This document shows positions 1 to 6,126 of a stretch of 6,301 nt of DNA, in pieces. The notes under the pieces were generated by a model that did no database searches, was not told where the DNA came from, and worked only from the letters and a program-made list of their open reading frames with translations. The DNA comes from Gammaproteobacteria bacterium (GTDB lineage: Bacteria > Pseudomonadota > Gammaproteobacteria > Steroidobacterales > SZUA-146). Position 1 is the stretch's first letter, and every line of letters begins with the position of its first letter. Where the stretch lies: the NCBI GenBank assembly GCA_013002925.1, contig JABDLQ010000404.1, positions 1 through 6,301 of the forward strand, read 5' to 3'. The position numbers and the translations under genes were made by a program.

Positions 1-827
1 GTGTCAGTATCATCATCGGACAGATGCGCAGCCTGAACGGAGACTCTGTCCGGGTAATTTCCTTTGTAATGGGCCGTATCAATTTCCAGATGAGTCAGCT
101 TGCCGACGCACCCCAATTCCAGAATCACCCAGTCGTGCCCCGGTCCCCGACGTCTGGGTGTTTCCCATCCGTCGCCCATATCGACGCCGCGTCCAGGCAA
201 ATTCAGATTATGCATACTGGAGCCAAACCCGGCCTGGCTACAGGCAAGCGCTCGCCCTCCGTTTGCAACTGCTGCAAGGTCTGAGGGTGCCTCCGCATCG
301 CGCTTGCTCCAATCACACACCACCTGACCATAGACCCGCAGTCGGGCGATACCACCGTCGGGATAAATGTTTAAACGCACATGGCTGTATACGCTGTTGT
401 CGTCAACGGTACACAGATGATGGGAATCGGCTTGCAATGCAGTGGCCGGAAGGACTTCGATCCAATCGGTGCTGTCATCAGGATCAGCCTTCGGGCTATA
501 GCAGGCCTCCAGGGATGCCGACGGCGGGTGGTTACCAATGAAGTGACTGGTATCGATATCGACACCGTGCAACACCCCGGCAAAAGCCAGGCGCACGACA
601 CAAAAATCATGACCAGGCCCACGTTTGCGACGCGATTCCCAGCCATCCATCCACTTGCCATTGGAATCGTATTTACCAGGGATAAATACCGCTTCTGATG
701 CTTGCAGCATACGCTCACAGGGCGCGAAAAAATCATCGCTGGCATACAGCGCCCGGGCACCGAGACGTGCCTGTGCCAGGTTGATGAAACTGTGCGCAAA
801 ACCGTGATTGTTTTTGCCGGTGTTCAT
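1..827 (-). CDS. alc: Allantoicase (allantoate amidinohydrolase), C-terminus cut off by window edge
   Basis: Allantoicase hydrolyses allantoate to ureidoglycolate and urea in the cytoplasm. The frame is open from an ATG at 827 to the window edge, giving 275 residues; the family is usually about 330, so the last 50-60 are missing. Two homologous modules are visible. Module 1 has DGWESRRKRGPGHD (61-74) followed by VDIDTSHFIGN (89-99). Module 2 has DGWETPRRRGPGHD (219-232) followed by LEIDTAHYKGN (247-257). This internal duplication typifies the family. The segment RLNIYPDGGIARLRVYG (151-167) closes module 1 and is also characteristic. The start is the only credible one, because an in-frame TAA lies 12 bases upstream (837-839). 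There is no strong Shine-Dalgarno, so translation may depend on coupling to upstream translation. The gene lies 100 bp after puuD and is probably cotranscribed with it. Confidence 0.95.
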   Translation of the reverse strand, partial: MNTGKNNHGFAHSFINLAQARLGARALYASDDFFAPCERMLQASEAVFIPGKYDSNGKWMDGWESRRKRGPGHDFCVVRLAFAGVLHGVDIDTSHFIGNHPPSASLEACYSPKADPDDSTDWIEVLPATALQADSHHLCTVDDNSVYSHVRLNIYPDGGIARLRVYGQVVCDWSKRDAEAPSDLAAVANGGRALACSQAGFGSSMHNLNLPGRGVDMGDGWETPRRRGPGHDWVILELGCVGKLTHLEIDTAHYKGNYPDRVSVQAAHLSDDDTD

Positions 828-892
828 GCTGCAACTTTACTCTGTTTTCGCTCTTTATGCCCAAAGATCAGGGTGTCTTGCAGCACTCTCAT
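824..892 (-). CDS. Possible 22-codon leader ORF overlapping the alc start
   Basis: A short frame begins with ATG at 892 and encodes MRVLQDTLIFGHKERKQSKV followed by two alanines. It ends in a TGA that overlaps the alc initiation codon as ATGA. In that frame no other ATG, GTG or TTG lies between the ATG and an upstream stop inside puuD. Such an overlap would allow ribosomes to re-initiate at alc, whose own Shine-Dalgarno is weak. However, the small frame also lacks a clear ribosome binding site, and I recognise no family. It may be chance; this is a tentative entry. Confidence 0.2.
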   Translation of the reverse strand: MRVLQDTLIFGHKERKQSKVAA

Positions 893-927
893 TGCAAAGG
901 ACGTGTCGCCGGCCAGGGTGTGGCAAA

Positions 928-2124
928 CTAACGCCCGGCATACCAGGCCCCGATCAACGCCCTCTCGTCTTCGGTCATACTGGTGTTATTTGCAAGCGGC
1001 ATGTCCTTTGACACCACCGTGCGCTGATAGATTTTGGGGGCCAGTGCTTCAATCTGGTCGACGGTGTCAAACATAACGCCCATTGGGGCAGCAAGAAAAA
1101 CCACGTCCGTGGTGCGCTCGGAATGACAGGAAGTACAATGCTGCTGTATCACCGGGACGATGTCGGCTGTCGTGACCGGGTCCAATTCAGCAACACCGGT
1201 GCGTTCCTGCAGTGACGCCGGGCGGATGACCACGGCAATTACCGCCAGCAGCAGCAGTCCGGCGATAAATAATACCGGTCGGTTTTTGCCGGTATGACGC
1301 TGCACGAAGTAAACACGAATTAACACACCTGCGCACAATATTCCTGCCAACACCAGCCAGCCGTAAGAGTGCCCGTACGTCATCGGGTAGTGGCTGCTGA
1401 TCATGATAAACAGGACCGGCAACGTAAAATAAGTGTTATGCACCGATCGTTGTTTGCCCTGAATACCGGGGCGCGGATCTGGCGGTTTACCCGCCCGAAT
1501 CGCGGCGACCATTTGTTGCTGGCCCGGTATGATCACAAACAGCACGTTTGCCACCATGATAGTACCCAATACGGCGCCCACGTGGATGAAGGCGGCACGT
1601 GCACTGAATAACTGAAACAACAGCCAGTCAAGGAACAAAACAAATACAACGATGATCGCACCGAGGGCCAGCTCGTGCGTGATCGTGCGGCACACAGCGT
1701 CATAAATCAGCCACCCAAGAGCGATGACCGCAACACTGATTGCGATGCCAGCAACCGGTGACAATGCAGCAACACTGGAATCGATCAGAAAAGACGTGGC
1801 ACCGTACCAGTAAACCAGACCCAGCAACAGCATGCCGCTGATCCATGTCCAGTAGGCTTCCCATTTGAACCAGTGCAGTTGCGCAGGCAACTCCCGATCC
1901 TGTGGGCCGAGTAGAAATTTCTCGCTGTGATAAAAACCGCCGCCGTGTACCGCCCATAGGTCACCATGCACGCCGCGGCGTTTGGCGACATCGGCCGCGA
2001 CAGGTTTCAAATGATTATCGAGCCACACAAAATAAAAAGAAGCGCCGATCCACGCAATCCCGGTGATCACGTGCAACCACCGGATCAGCAGACTCATCCA
2101 GTCAACAATATAGGCGCTCAACAT
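928..2124 (-). CDS. puuD: Membrane urate hydroxylase PuuD with C-terminal cytochrome c domain
   Basis: PuuD oxidises urate to 5-hydroxyisourate in the inner membrane. It is thought to pass electrons through its own cytochrome c to the respiratory chain instead of producing hydrogen peroxide as soluble uricase does. The 398-residue product has the family architecture. The N-terminal membrane part begins with the recognisable RWLHVITGIAWIGASFYFVW (15-34). Further hydrophobic segments lie near 92-109, 123-140, 152-173, 178-198, 232-246, 255-275 and 284-300. The C-terminal domain carries heme-c motif CTSCH (330-334), and Met375 in KDMPLANNT is the likely axial ligand. The gene appears complete, ending in TAG. 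It starts 52 bp after the UraD-UraH gene, whose product consumes 5-hydroxyisourate, which supports the assignment strongly. Confidence 0.95.
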   Translation of the reverse strand: MLSAYIVDWMSLLIRWLHVITGIAWIGASFYFVWLDNHLKPVAADVAKRRGVHGDLWAVHGGGFYHSEKFLLGPQDRELPAQLHWFKWEAYWTWISGMLLLGLVYWYGATSFLIDSSVAALSPVAGIAISVAVIALGWLIYDAVCRTITHELALGAIIVVFVLFLDWLLFQLFSARAAFIHVGAVLGTIMVANVLFVIIPGQQQMVAAIRAGKPPDPRPGIQGKQRSVHNTYFTLPVLFIMISSHYPMTYGHSYGWLVLAGILCAGVLIRVYFVQRHTGKNRPVLFIAGLLLLAVIAVVIRPASLQERTGVAELDPVTTADIVPVIQQHCTSCHSERTTDVVFLAAPMGVMFDTVDQIEALAPKIYQRTVVSKDMPLANNTSMTEDERALIGAWYAGR

Positions 2125-2129
2125 GGATT

Positions 2130-2135
2130 CTCCCT
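2130..2135 (-). promoter_or_regulatory. Shine-Dalgarno site of puuD
   Basis: AGGGAG on the minus strand lies five bases before the ATG at 2124. It is a strong ribosome binding site and fixes the puuD start. It shows puuD can be translated independently of the gene 52 bp upstream. Confidence 0.8.
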
Positions 2136-2176
2136 GTGCGTGCGTCGATCAGCAATTGAGTTCCCCGGCAGGGCAA

Positions 2177-3079
2177 CTAACTACCACGATAGGTTGTGTA
2201 ACTCCATGGCGACACCAGGAGCGGTACGTGATAGTTCTGCCCCGCATCATTGATGCAAAAACGCACCGGCACCTGGTCCAAAAACACAGAATCGGCAGAT
2301 GTTTCATGAAGTGAACTGTAATAGTCACCCACGTAAAACATCAACTCGTATTCACCTGGCTGCATGGAAGCCTGCTGCAATAAGGGTTCATCGACGCGGC
2401 CATCACTATTCGTGTACACAGTTTTTAGCAACTGGAAACCGTTGTCATCGTGGCGCACTGAAAAATCAATGCGAACTCCCGATGCGGGTTTTCCTGCCGT
2501 CGTATCCAGCACGTGCGTTGATAGTTTACCCATAGAGACAGGTCCATCGTCGGTGTGCGCCATAGACGCCATTAAATCTTCGAGTCGAAATCTGGCAATT
2601 CTGAACACCTGTTCGAGTGCGTTATGGTGCTCGGTCGAAACGGTATTGCCAAGCCGGTGCCGCCACTGTTCAAAGATACTGCGTTTGGTGTGCTCGCGCA
2701 CAGCTATAATGAATGGAAAACCAAATTTGGTCTGATAATCTTTGTTGAGCTGCTCAATTTCCTCCAGTTCATACGGCGCCAGATCAACCAGGCCGGCACC
2801 TTTTTGTTCCTGGGCCGAGAGCACCGTCAAAACCCCTTCTCGGGCTTGCTTGCCTGCCAGTTGGGGATGTGCGCCCAACAACGCAAGCTGCGCGGCCGGT
2901 GACGCACTTTTCACGACGGCCATCATCGCTGAGTGTAGCTCGCCGACGTCTGCAAAGGGTCGCTGCTCCCAGACACGCCTGGGGATCCACGGAGATTGTT
3001 CAAAAATACCCTGGAGGCAATCTACGAATGGTTCGAGTGCCATCATGTTAAGGGCCTCGAGTGCCGGACTTGCCTTCAT
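2177..3079 (-). CDS. Bifunctional OHCU decarboxylase / 5-hydroxyisourate hydrolase (UraD-UraH fusion)
   Basis: One 300-residue polypeptide joins the two enzymes that convert 5-hydroxyisourate to S-allantoin. Residues 1 to about 172 are the OHCU decarboxylase. It has FEQSPW (26-31), catalytic-type His49 in ELHSAM, the HPQLAG motif (71-76) and KFGFPFIIAVREH (118-130). Residues from about 185 are the transthyretin-like 5-hydroxyisourate hydrolase. Its expected active-site residues are His189 (LSTHVLD), Arg228 (SDGRVDEPLL) and His284 (YHVPLL), and it ends in the diagnostic YRGS. Both halves keep their key residues, so both should be active. The domain order matches plant allantoin synthase. I chose ATG 3079: it matches the family's N-terminus and has AGGA at 3090-3093, ten bases upstream. 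A longer GTG-initiated frame to 3175 would run through the probable promoter. It is first in the urate operon, ahead of puuD. Confidence 0.93.
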   Translation of the reverse strand: MKASPALEALNMMALEPFVDCLQGIFEQSPWIPRRVWEQRPFADVGELHSAMMAVVKSASPAAQLALLGAHPQLAGKQAREGVLTVLSAQEQKGAGLVDLAPYELEEIEQLNKDYQTKFGFPFIIAVREHTKRSIFEQWRHRLGNTVSTEHHNALEQVFRIARFRLEDLMASMAHTDDGPVSMGKLSTHVLDTTAGKPASGVRIDFSVRHDDNGFQLLKTVYTNSDGRVDEPLLQQASMQPGEYELMFYVGDYYSSLHETSADSVFLDQVPVRFCINDAGQNYHVPLLVSPWSYTTYRGS

Positions 3080-3117
3080 GTGTGTGCCATCCTGTGAAAT
3101 ATATTTAATTGCCACCC

Positions 3118-3145
3118 ATAATGACGACGTTGTACCGGATTGCAA
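3118..3145 (-). promoter_or_regulatory. Candidate promoter of the urate catabolism operon
   Basis: On the minus strand, TTGCAA (3145-3140) and CATTAT (3123-3118) are separated by 16 bases. Each matches the sigma70 consensus at four of six positions. Transcription would begin near 3111, leaving a leader of about 30 bases before the UraD-UraH ATG. The match is modest, but the position is right and the -35 lies inside an inverted repeat. Confidence 0.35.
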
Positions 3146-3157
3146 ACCGGTGCACAA
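3130..3157. promoter_or_regulatory. Imperfect 28-bp dyad, candidate operator for the urate operon
   Basis: The plus strand reads TTGTACCGG, then eight bases (ATTGCAAA), then CCGGTGCACAA. The arms pair over nine positions if two bases (GC) are looped out on one side. The inner ACCGG/CCGGT pairing is exact. It overlaps the candidate -35 box, a location typical of repressor binding. A regulator responding to urate or allantoin is a reasonable inference, but no regulator gene lies in the window. Confidence 0.35.
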
Positions 3158-3259
3158 ATTTGCCAGGGCGCACACAACTGGCCACCGGGTCGCCGTAACA
3201 ACGCCAGGCTCTTGTGGCTGCTAAAACGCGCAGTGTCTGTGCCGTGGCTGCTCTACCCA

Positions 3260-4243
3260 TTAACGACGCACAGGATCTGCAATCGCAGTACGCGATATAA
3301 TGAGGTCGTCATACCACGTGAACGCATCAGGATGCTCCTGACTTGCATCCTTTCCTCCCAGGTAGGGCAGCAACCATACTTTCCCATATGCCGCGTTGAC
3401 GTTGTTATTGGCAAGATCGTAATTTTGGCTGAGTATCTTCCGGGAGGGTTCATTTTCCCGGGCTACCCACAACTCGATCAGACTGTCATGGTGATACCTG
3501 CGGTCGTTTTTGTACCAGGTCCCAATTTTGACGTGCAGCTGAAATGTCATCCATTGCTCTGCGACAAACGGGAACGTCCGCCATACATCGATGCCTTCCG
3601 AGTCGCCATCCTTACCCCGGCAACTATGGTAAACAGACGGTGACGCGGGCCGTGTGCCCTTATTCGTCACTACCACCTCCAGTTGCGTGCACGACGACAC
3701 CAGCTTGCCCGGGCGGTCGCCTTCGCCGACGATCATTTGTTTCCAGCTGTTATACGGACGGTAACGGTTGTCCAGAAAACTCGTCGAAAAGCGCTGGCGC
3801 CACTGTATAAAAAACTCATCGCCTTCGCTCAGCTGAACTGATAAATCGTCGCTAAAATTTGCGTAAAACTGACCTGCATGACCGCCGTTGCTTCGTGACG
3901 GCATAAAAAACTTCAGGCTTGATGCGCCACTCGCTGTGAAGTCATTCGCTATTTCGATGCGACCGTCCAGCCGCCGTCCCGGCCGCATGCCGTTGACAAA
4001 TGTACCTACCCTGGCATCGTGGCGCCCCCACACGATTGGACCGCCGTTGCTTGCAAGTTCATCCTGTTCAAACCCGAAACAGCGGATAACACCAGGTGCT
4101 GAGCAGCGTTCTGAAAACGTGCCCTGCGGCAGCGGTTCTTCGTGGATCCCGAGTGCACATCCCTGAAATGGGACTAACAGCGTAACTGCACCGGGCCACC
4201 CAAAGAGTTTGAACAATGTGCGGCGATTGAACGAGTGTTTCAC
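3260..4243 (-). CDS. Tat-exported putative lipoprotein, concanavalin A-like / polysaccharide-lyase-like
   Basis: The function is not known. From a GTG at 4243 the product is 327 residues. Its N-terminus has a twin-arginine motif NRRTLFK (6-12), a hydrophobic stretch (13-26) and a lipobox-like FQGC with Cys29. It is therefore probably Tat-exported and lipid-anchored, although Phe at -3 is unusual. The mature part resembles beta-sandwich (concanavalin A-like) polysaccharide lyases and related secreted proteins in general pattern. Examples are EGDEFFIQWRQRF (140-152), SWKQMIVGEGDRPG (166-179), QWMTFQLHVKIGTWY (230-244), LIELWVARENEP (255-266) and a terminal WYDDLIISR (310-318). The fold call is from pattern memory, without a search. 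An alternative GTG at 4297 would add 18 residues before the Tat motif. The chosen start has GGA seven bases upstream. It lies 100 bp after the 4344-5024 gene and may be cotranscribed with it. Confidence 0.7.
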   Translation of the reverse strand: MKHSFNRRTLFKLFGWPGAVTLLVPFQGCALGIHEEPLPQGTFSERCSAPGVIRCFGFEQDELASNGGPIVWGRHDARVGTFVNGMRPGRRLDGRIEIANDFTASGASSLKFFMPSRSNGGHAGQFYANFSDDLSVQLSEGDEFFIQWRQRFSTSFLDNRYRPYNSWKQMIVGEGDRPGKLVSSCTQLEVVVTNKGTRPASPSVYHSCRGKDGDSEGIDVWRTFPFVAEQWMTFQLHVKIGTWYKNDRRYHHDSLIELWVARENEPSRKILSQNYDLANNNVNAAYGKVWLLPYLGGKDASQEHPDAFTWYDDLIISRTAIADPVRR

Positions 4244-4343
4244 AGCAGATTCCGGCAGCTTGCACCGGTACGGATGCGTTGTCGCAACCGGTCCCACTGC
4301 AAGCGTTCAGCCCAACCGCCATTCGCTTTAGCCGGTCCTCGCA

Positions 4344-5024
4344 CTATTTAAGACGCTTGATTTTTAATCCGCGGACCCGGTCTTCGATACTGAGTTTATG
4401 GCTACCGAACGTGCCAACTTTTATTTGTGCTTCAATCGGTGGATCAGGTATGTGCGCACTTCTGGAATCAATCTGCTTCCAGATTTGACCATTGTCAAAA
4501 TAGAACAACCATCGCCCGCGCGCATTGCGCTTGGCATCCACCAACGTAAATGCATAGACACTCGCTTTTTCGCGGGTTTTTTTTATGCTGTCACGGCGCA
4601 AATAGCGACTTCCAACAGTATCTTCATCATCCGCCGACACACAATCACCGGTTGCGCCGTCGCACGACTGCCCGTCTGGCGCCTCGTCCGGTGTCGTGGT
4701 CGAAACCGGGGCGGCCGTAGCAGACGACACGGAAGCGGTACTGCCCGCCTGAACCATCTCTGAAGGAGTGATCGGGGTATAGTCCGCGGCGGACGCAGCC
4801 TGGGCCACGCCATCGAAACAGGCCAGGCGTTGCGTTGCATCAGCAAGCGCCGCGCACGTCTGCAGTTGCTCCCCAAGGTTAGCGACATTAGCCGCATGGG
4901 TGCCTGTGACAGCAGATGCCAGATACACCGCAACTAACAAGGCGCGCGCACTTCGGCCACTGAAGTGTTTTTGATGTGCCAAAACCCGATCTGACAGCAC
5001 CTGCATGGAGTCAAAAACAATCAT
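4344..5024 (-). CDS. Exported protein of unknown function with RLACFD and FDNGQIWKQ motifs
   Basis: I do not recognise a characterised family. The 226-residue product has a long positively charged N-region. A hydrophobic signal core (about 28-41) follows, ending in GTHA-ANV, a good signal peptidase I site after Ala44. The mature protein starts with a Cys-containing helix-like segment, LQTCAALADATQRLACFDGV (54-73). Its C-x(n)-RLACFD pattern occurs in several proteobacterial periplasmic proteins. A Ser/Thr/Ala/Pro-rich acidic linker (about 80-137) with another cysteine pair (121, 128) follows. A basic, probably beta-rich C-terminal domain contains GRWLFYFDNGQIWKQID (170-186). The four cysteines suggest disulfides after export. 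ATG 5024 lacks a clear Shine-Dalgarno; ATG 5006 or an internal start is possible. A probable promoter lies directly upstream. Confidence 0.8.
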   Translation of the reverse strand: MIVFDSMQVLSDRVLAHQKHFSGRSARALLVAVYLASAVTGTHAANVANLGEQLQTCAALADATQRLACFDGVAQAASAADYTPITPSEMVQAGSTASVSSATAAPVSTTTPDEAPDGQSCDGATGDCVSADDEDTVGSRYLRRDSIKKTREKASVYAFTLVDAKRNARGRWLFYFDNGQIWKQIDSRSAHIPDPPIEAQIKVGTFGSHKLSIEDRVRGLKIKRLK

Positions 5025-5060
5025 TTTATGATATTCGGCTTAATGTTATTCACTGCCTGG

Positions 5061-5090
5061 ATTATACGGCAAATCGGCCGGCACTGGCAG
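5061..5090 (-). promoter_or_regulatory. Probable sigma70 promoter of the 4344-5024 gene
   Basis: On the minus strand, a perfect TATAAT (5066-5061) is preceded, after 18 bases, by CTGCCA (5090-5085), a four-of-six match to TTGACA. It lies in the 70-bp gap between the aldo/keto reductase stop and the next gene. Transcription would begin about 30 bases before the ATG at 5024. The downstream gene can thus be expressed separately from the reductase. Confidence 0.5.
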
Positions 5091-5094
5091 TGCG

Positions 5095-6084
5095 TTACAG
5101 CGAGCGCACATAGCCTATCATGCGCTGTCGTTGGCGTTCGTCCGGCAGATGACCGATACCGGCACGCATGTTTTCGATCATATGTGCCACCTGGCGGGTT
5201 GCCGGAATTGCACAGGTAACGGCGGGATGTGACACGATAAACTTTAGAAAAAACTCGGCCCACGTCTTCACGCCGATCTCATCAGACCAGTCCGGCAGTG
5301 GCAGATGTGCAAAGCGTGAAAAAAGCCCACTGGTCTGAAACGGTCGATTGATAACAACAGCAAGACCCCGATCCTGGGCTAATGGAAGCAAACGCTTTTC
5401 GGCTTCCCGGTCAACTATATTGTAGGAAAATTGTACAAAGTCTAGTGCTTCGGTGCGCATGATTTTTTCAAGTTCACCGTGGCGGCGGCCGTGGGACGTT
5501 GTTACACCTATGTAACGCACAAGTTTGTTATCCCGCGCTGCGCGCAAGGTGTTCAGATGCGACTTCCAACGCAACAGGTTGTGCACATGCACCACGTCCA
5601 ACGGAGCGACCCCCCATCGTTGTAATGATTGCCGTAATTGCTCAGGTCCCGTAGCCGCTAACGCAGACCAGATTTTTGTGGCAGCAAACAGACCATTTTG
5701 CTCGCCGCGCCTGGCCATCAATTCGCCGACTACCTGTTCAGCCCGCCCGTACATCGGTGAGCTGTCGATCATACCGCCACCGGCCGTAAAAAAAGCCTTG
5801 AGCACCTGCGCGCGCTGCGCAAGTACCTTGGGTTCCGGTCCCACGTCAAACGTTAGCCATGTTCCCATACCGATTACCGGAATCGTCTCGCCACTGGCAG
5901 GAATAACGCGTCGGATTAATGCTGACGATGGACCATTATCGCGATTGTCACGTTCAACACTATCGGCAACAGACGCGGTCTTAATCGTGCTATCAGGCGA
6001 CTTGCCCGCGGCGGTGCGCGAAGCGGTTAGCGCCGCTAAGGTCAGAACACTATTGCGTATAAACGTACGTCGTCGCATCACCAT
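5095..6084 (-). CDS. Tat-exported aldo/keto reductase
   Basis: This is an NAD(P)H-type aldo/keto reductase of unknown substrate. The N-terminus carries a twin-arginine signal: RRRTFIR (4-10), a hydrophobic core (12-21), then Ala-rich cleavage candidates near SRTAAG. It is therefore probably exported folded to the periplasm. The catalytic tetrad is present: Asp107 and Tyr112 in MIDSSPMYGRAE, Lys137 in ATKIW, and His168 in DVVHVHN. The cofactor-binding C-terminal signature is CAIPATRQVAHMIENM (291-306), so the enzyme looks intact. At 329 residues it is slightly longer than a cytosolic member because of the leader and a linker to about residue 58. ATG 6084 is chosen because AGGTGA lies six bases upstream. 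It precedes the 4344-5024 gene by 70 bp. Confidence 0.92.
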   Translation of the reverse strand: MVMRRRTFIRNSVLTLAALTASRTAAGKSPDSTIKTASVADSVERDNRDNGPSSALIRRVIPASGETIPVIGMGTWLTFDVGPEPKVLAQRAQVLKAFFTAGGGMIDSSPMYGRAEQVVGELMARRGEQNGLFAATKIWSALAATGPEQLRQSLQRWGVAPLDVVHVHNLLRWKSHLNTLRAARDNKLVRYIGVTTSHGRRHGELEKIMRTEALDFVQFSYNIVDREAEKRLLPLAQDRGLAVVINRPFQTSGLFSRFAHLPLPDWSDEIGVKTWAEFFLKFIVSHPAVTCAIPATRQVAHMIENMRAGIGHLPDERQRQRMIGYVRSL

Positions 6085-6090
6085 TGAATT

Positions 6091-6096
6091 TCACCT
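6091..6096 (-). promoter_or_regulatory. Shine-Dalgarno site of the aldo/keto reductase
   Basis: AGGTGA on the minus strand stands six bases before ATG 6084. It favours that codon over the ATG two codons later, which would be 12 bases away. Confidence 0.75.
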
Positions 6097-6126
6097 GTAT
6101 TCTTTATGACCGCCATGCGAGTACAA

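Larger units (their letters stand above)
3080..3259. other. 180-bp intergenic region between the envelope genes and the urate operon
   Basis: This gap separates the lipoprotein stop codon from the UraD-UraH start. Apart from the promoter and dyad listed separately, it contains a 9-bp direct repeat, GTGGCTGCT at 3214-3222 and 3244-3252 on the plus strand. I see no clear hairpin followed by a T-run, so no intrinsic terminator can be assigned to the upstream gene. Confidence 0.5.

Noticed and set aside
158..541. Plus-strand open frame of 127 codons, with others nearby on both strands.
   Set aside because: They are opposite to or out of frame with allantoicase, whose conserved modules cover the same bases.
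3130..3157. Stretch resembling a tRNA-Cys anticodon arm (GGATTGCAAA).
   Set aside because: In the proper register the anticodon stem does not pair, and there is no T-arm GTTCGA-type sequence, D-arm or acceptor stem around it. The pairing fits an 8-base-loop dyad instead.
3080..3175. Longer GTG-initiated N-terminus for the UraD-UraH protein.
   Set aside because: The extra 32 residues match nothing in the family, would run through the promoter and dyad, and the ATG at 3079 begins where homologues begin.
2742..3224. Plus-strand open frame of 160 codons.
   Set aside because: It is antisense to the decarboxylase half of the fusion and the promoter region, and its composition is that of a shadow frame.
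4068..4322. Minus-strand frame of 84 codons starting with ATG upstream of the lipoprotein.
   Set aside because: Most of it overlaps the lipoprotein in another frame. It is cysteine-rich without a motif, whereas the lipoprotein frame has a coherent Tat signal.
5525..6109. Plus-strand open frame of 194 codons.
   Set aside because: It lies antisense to the aldo/keto reductase, which has family motifs and a ribosome binding site. Its translation is Arg/Ser/Pro-rich with no recognisable domain.
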